This document shows positions 55,601-56,743 of a stretch of 56,743 nt of DNA, piece by piece. Source of the DNA: Pseudomonadota bacterium (lineage in GTDB: Bacteria; Pseudomonadota; Gammaproteobacteria; Burkholderiales; Burkholderiaceae_C). The position numbers and the translations under genes were made by a program. The DNA is taken from positions 1 through 56,743 of the forward strand of contig JAKAXL010000018.1 in the NCBI GenBank assembly GCA_021816585.1, read 5' to 3'. The notes under the pieces were generated by a model that worked only from the letters and a program-made list of their open reading frames with translations, was not told where the DNA came from and made no database searches. Every line of letters begins with the position of its first letter. Position 1 is the first letter of the stretch.

Positions 55601-56743
55601 CTGGGCGCCTTCGGCAGCTTCATCAAGAAGGCCACTGCGCGCGAGCGCCAGCTCAACTTCGACCCCGAGCACACCGAGCTCGACCGCTACCCCGGTACCG
55701 AGGACCCGCAGCACTTCGACGCCCAGGCCTTCGACGACCAGCGCCACGACAACGTCTGCGGCCTCACCGAGGTGGATCCGCTGCTGCTGCGCCTGCCGCT
55801 GCTGCATCGGCGTGCGCCCTTCGAGCTGGCCTGGCCGGCGCCGCAGCGCGAGCTCAGCGGCGCGCGCAAGGCGCGGCTGCGCGGCTGGAGCGAAGTGCAC
55901 TGGGACAGCTACGGCACGCTGCTGGGCGAGATCGAGGAGCGCATGAACACCATGCGTTTCGTAGCCGAGTCCGTGCCGCCGGGGCCACCCGGGCCGCCAC
56001 GCGCGGACCGCAGCTGGCTGCCCTTCTCGTCGTGGCGGGGCTCCTTCAGCCGTGCCGGGCTGCGCGACCTCGGCCCGGTGGGGGTGGACCCCGGCCGCTG
56101 GGGCCGCGCGCGCGGAGCCGCCGCCCGGCCGCTGCTCGAATCCGAGGTGTTCCGGCTGGGCGACACGCTGTACCCGGTGCATGCGGTGGGCTACAACTGG
56201 CTGCAGCCCAATGCGCAGAGCGCGCGCGGCGTGGCCGCCCGCATCCGCGAGCTGGTGCGCCACTACCGCGAGCTCGGAGCCCAGCAGGGCGCCGGCTGCC
56301 CGCATGTGCTGGTGATGACCCACAGCATGGGCGGGCTGGTGGCGCGCGCGCTGGCGCACCCCGAGCTCGGCGCGCTGGAGCCCGAGCTGCTCGGCGGAGT
56401 CAGTTTCAACGTGATGCCCACGCACGGCGCGGGCACCACGTACAAGCGCATGCGCGCCGGCATGACGGGCGAGGGCGGCTTTCTGTCCGGCTGGCTGACC
56501 CAACGCATCTTCGGCCGGACCGCGCGCGAGATGCTGCCGGTGGTGGCCAACGCCAGCGGCCCGCTGGAGTTGTACCCCGCCGGCCCCTACGGCGACGACT
56601 GGCTGCGCGCGCGCTGGACCGATGCGCAGGGCCGCCGCCACGAGCAGGTGCTCGACGTCAAGCGCGCGATCGAGGACCCGGGCTGCTGGTGGCGTGCGGT
56701 GAATCCGGAGTGGATCAATCCGGCGGACGGGCCTAGCAACAAG
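52679..56743 (+). CDS. VgrG spike fused to LCAT/lipase-like alpha/beta hydrolase (partial, open at window end)
   Basis: The frame is open from ATG 52679 (after GGGAG, 9-base gap) to the last base: at least 1355 residues. Residues ~30-430 form the VgrG gp27-like part, with QYDETDLDFLQRIAQEWGIH from Tyr189. An OB-fold gp5-like part follows with QEVLVAFIDGDHDAPVCVGS. A DUF2345-like segment holds GVLNELCGRQGRGH, then GFELRSDAQGVLRAGRGLLL. At ~738-757 lies an E-H-A-E repeat, and from ~925 an alpha/beta hydrolase: VFLPGIMGSNLRL at 934-946 and MTHSMGGLVARALAHPE with nucleophile Ser1216. Such evolved VgrGs form the tip of the type VI secretion spike and deliver the fused enzyme, probably a phospholipase. 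Not a standard T6SS lipase family by eye; the catalytic Asp/His may lie beyond the window. Confidence 0.88.
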   Translation, partial: MDEQQQVRSRASQCFAVRVSGSALREAGPPGLDDTDRALIWRVEQLEGEESLDQLFEYRLRLKRAREFDPQGLWDGSTMTGRELTVHIELPDGARQERAGPRAWGWGQGWRPLCGLVTRVEHVGWDERDDEFELWLHPWLFLATTRTRRRIHQDLDVRDLLRRLLDEYAYPVEWRLQQRYPVRDYQVQYDETDLDFLQRIAQEWGIHYHFEHEVGRCVLVLGDSHGAFGPGGSPLYEQLRCVDGEQGGAAEEASAPYPRNPECIEQMSWHERLVAGTWEGADYDYLQPRAPIEARASDPLPTAQGALGGRRWRGHAGLDVAQPQAGHEPRRPGEPDAHQQAQDLAQLRLQAQRQLFERASGRGALRGVQAGQRLRTHGHWLPRCNDRFIVLGTRLSLRRPGGWQPHPWEWAEAWVAPRWRVHARFTLQPARNRVRPLQWQPKPEAAGLQLAVVMGRTPIPGRDLSEPCLDALGRIRVRLAWDDAGPHDEGASCWVRVCAPAAGQYAGEAWWPRAGQEVLVAFIDGDHDAPVCVGSLHGASNPPPWELPANAALSGVRTREWGALGGNAEVGRSNQLVLDDTPGQLQAHVGSEQARSQLSLGVLNELCGRQGRGHVRVGRPRGEGFELRSDAQGVLRAGRGLLLSTHARPGGAGALLDLHEPLRLLRAAQAAWVHSLEQRWDIDLADPRWHLDEQQLRERLRRHVREVEQWDERARRQLEAMRRQEGAPAQAGDAQRGEHAEEHAEEHAEEHAEEHAGDAQLLLGAAGPLLADSGGDMHVAAGEALALQAAGDVQLESSGSLLLGARRGLRALARRAGMFLVARAGLVQLQAPRGRIHLHGQQLSVVSSEDWIEIGARERLELEFGATRLSLSREGIRIDTPGDFVVQAPQHGFKGPTTLRRMLVLAAASVAEQAADPPAEPVVSETPRRIVPIVFLPGIMGSNLRLSRQHTGKLERSDNRAWRPDDLGLGTVLGLGAFGSFIKKATARERQLNFDPEHTELDRYPGTEDPQHFDAQAFDDQRHDNVCGLTEVDPLLLRLPLLHRRAPFELAWPAPQRELSGARKARLRGWSEVHWDSYGTLLGEIEERMNTMRFVAESVPPGPPGPPRADRSWLPFSSWRGSFSRAGLRDLGPVGVDPGRWGRARGAAARPLLESEVFRLGDTLYPVHAVGYNWLQPNAQSARGVAARIRELVRHYRELGAQQGAGCPHVLVMTHSMGGLVARALAHPELGALEPELLGGVSFNVMPTHGAGTTYKRMRAGMTGEGGFLSGWLTQRIFGRTAREMLPVVANASGPLELYPAGPYGDDWLRARWTDAQGRRHEQVLDVKRAIEDPGCWWRAVNPEWINPADGPSNK
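54890..54949 (+). repeat. 12-bp tandem repeat within vgrG
   Basis: GAGCACGCCGAG repeats four times and once more with a changed end. It encodes E-H-A-E units that follow the Gln/Arg-rich coiled stretch and link the DUF2345-like region to its C-terminal beta part. In-frame units may vary in number between strains. Confidence 0.9.

Noticed and set aside
52478..56641. A continuous minus-strand frame of nearly 1400 codons opposite vgrG
   Set aside because: Its sequence is low-complexity Ala/Gln/Arg/Leu without any domain, while the opposite strand encodes a complete VgrG and hydrolase. Long antisense frames are common at this GC content.

Overview
High-GC DNA (about 70 % by eye) with little intergenic space, most likely a betaproteobacterium of the Burkholderiales. 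The clues are a tripartite tricarboxylate transporter set with a Bug-type binding protein, a 3-hydroxybutyrate (PHB-type) gene group, a VgrG with a DUF2345-like region, and H-NS with the motif typical of this group. No genus is claimed. One block (about 42.5-45.3 kb) is clearly AT-richer and looks acquired.

Layout. 1-1.4 kb: a truncated membrane gene, the tail of a decayed LysR regulator and a VapBC-like toxin-antitoxin pair. 1.6-4.8 kb: a globin-coupled c-di-GMP phosphodiesterase, an H-NS-like protein and a small protein. 4.9-16.3 kb, minus strand: the most unusual part, an apparent operon tpsB > tpsA > CHASE2 membrane protein > exported protein > HMW1C-type glycosyltransferase (> small protein). 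The TpsA exoprotein carries a caspase-like domain with an intact His/Cys pair at its C-terminus. 16.6-25 kb: a class I glutamine amidotransferase, a second globin-GAF-EAL protein paralogous to the first (the two bracket the adhesin operon), a LuxR-type regulator, an exported protein, and GGDEF and GAF-PAS-GGDEF-EAL proteins. 25-39.8 kb: housekeeping and metabolic genes, namely HlyIII-like, MerE-like plus GDCCVxC protein, YbjQ-like, TrpB2-like PLP enzyme, exported repeat protein, membrane diguanylate cyclase, luciferase-like monooxygenase, exported HNH-like nuclease, TPR membrane protein, a lone cytochrome oxidase subunit I with a good terminator, patatin/acetoacetate decarboxylase/3-hydroxybutyrate dehydrogenase, and DsbB.

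39.9-47.1 kb: a compact integrative mobilizable element in the 3' end of tRNA-Pro(TGG). It has imperfect 97-bp end repeats (tRNA 3' part plus terminator), paired TGTTGCCA boxes inside each end, a MobV/Pre-type relaxase, a structured non-coding stretch, one AT-rich SIR2-plus-P-loop-NTPase gene resembling antiphage defence proteins, and a tyrosine integrase. Beyond the right end lies a decayed methyltransferase fragment.

47.4-56.7 kb: an ABC exporter, a tctC-tctA-tctB operon, and a very long VgrG (open to the window end) fused to an LCAT/lipase-like alpha/beta hydrolase, an apparent type VI secretion effector.

How it fits together: five c-di-GMP enzymes lie within 30 kb of a glycosylated-adhesin-like operon, which suggests (inference) control of a surface-attachment state. 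The caspase-tipped exoprotein system and the SIR2-NTPase island are the two best candidates for undescribed biology.
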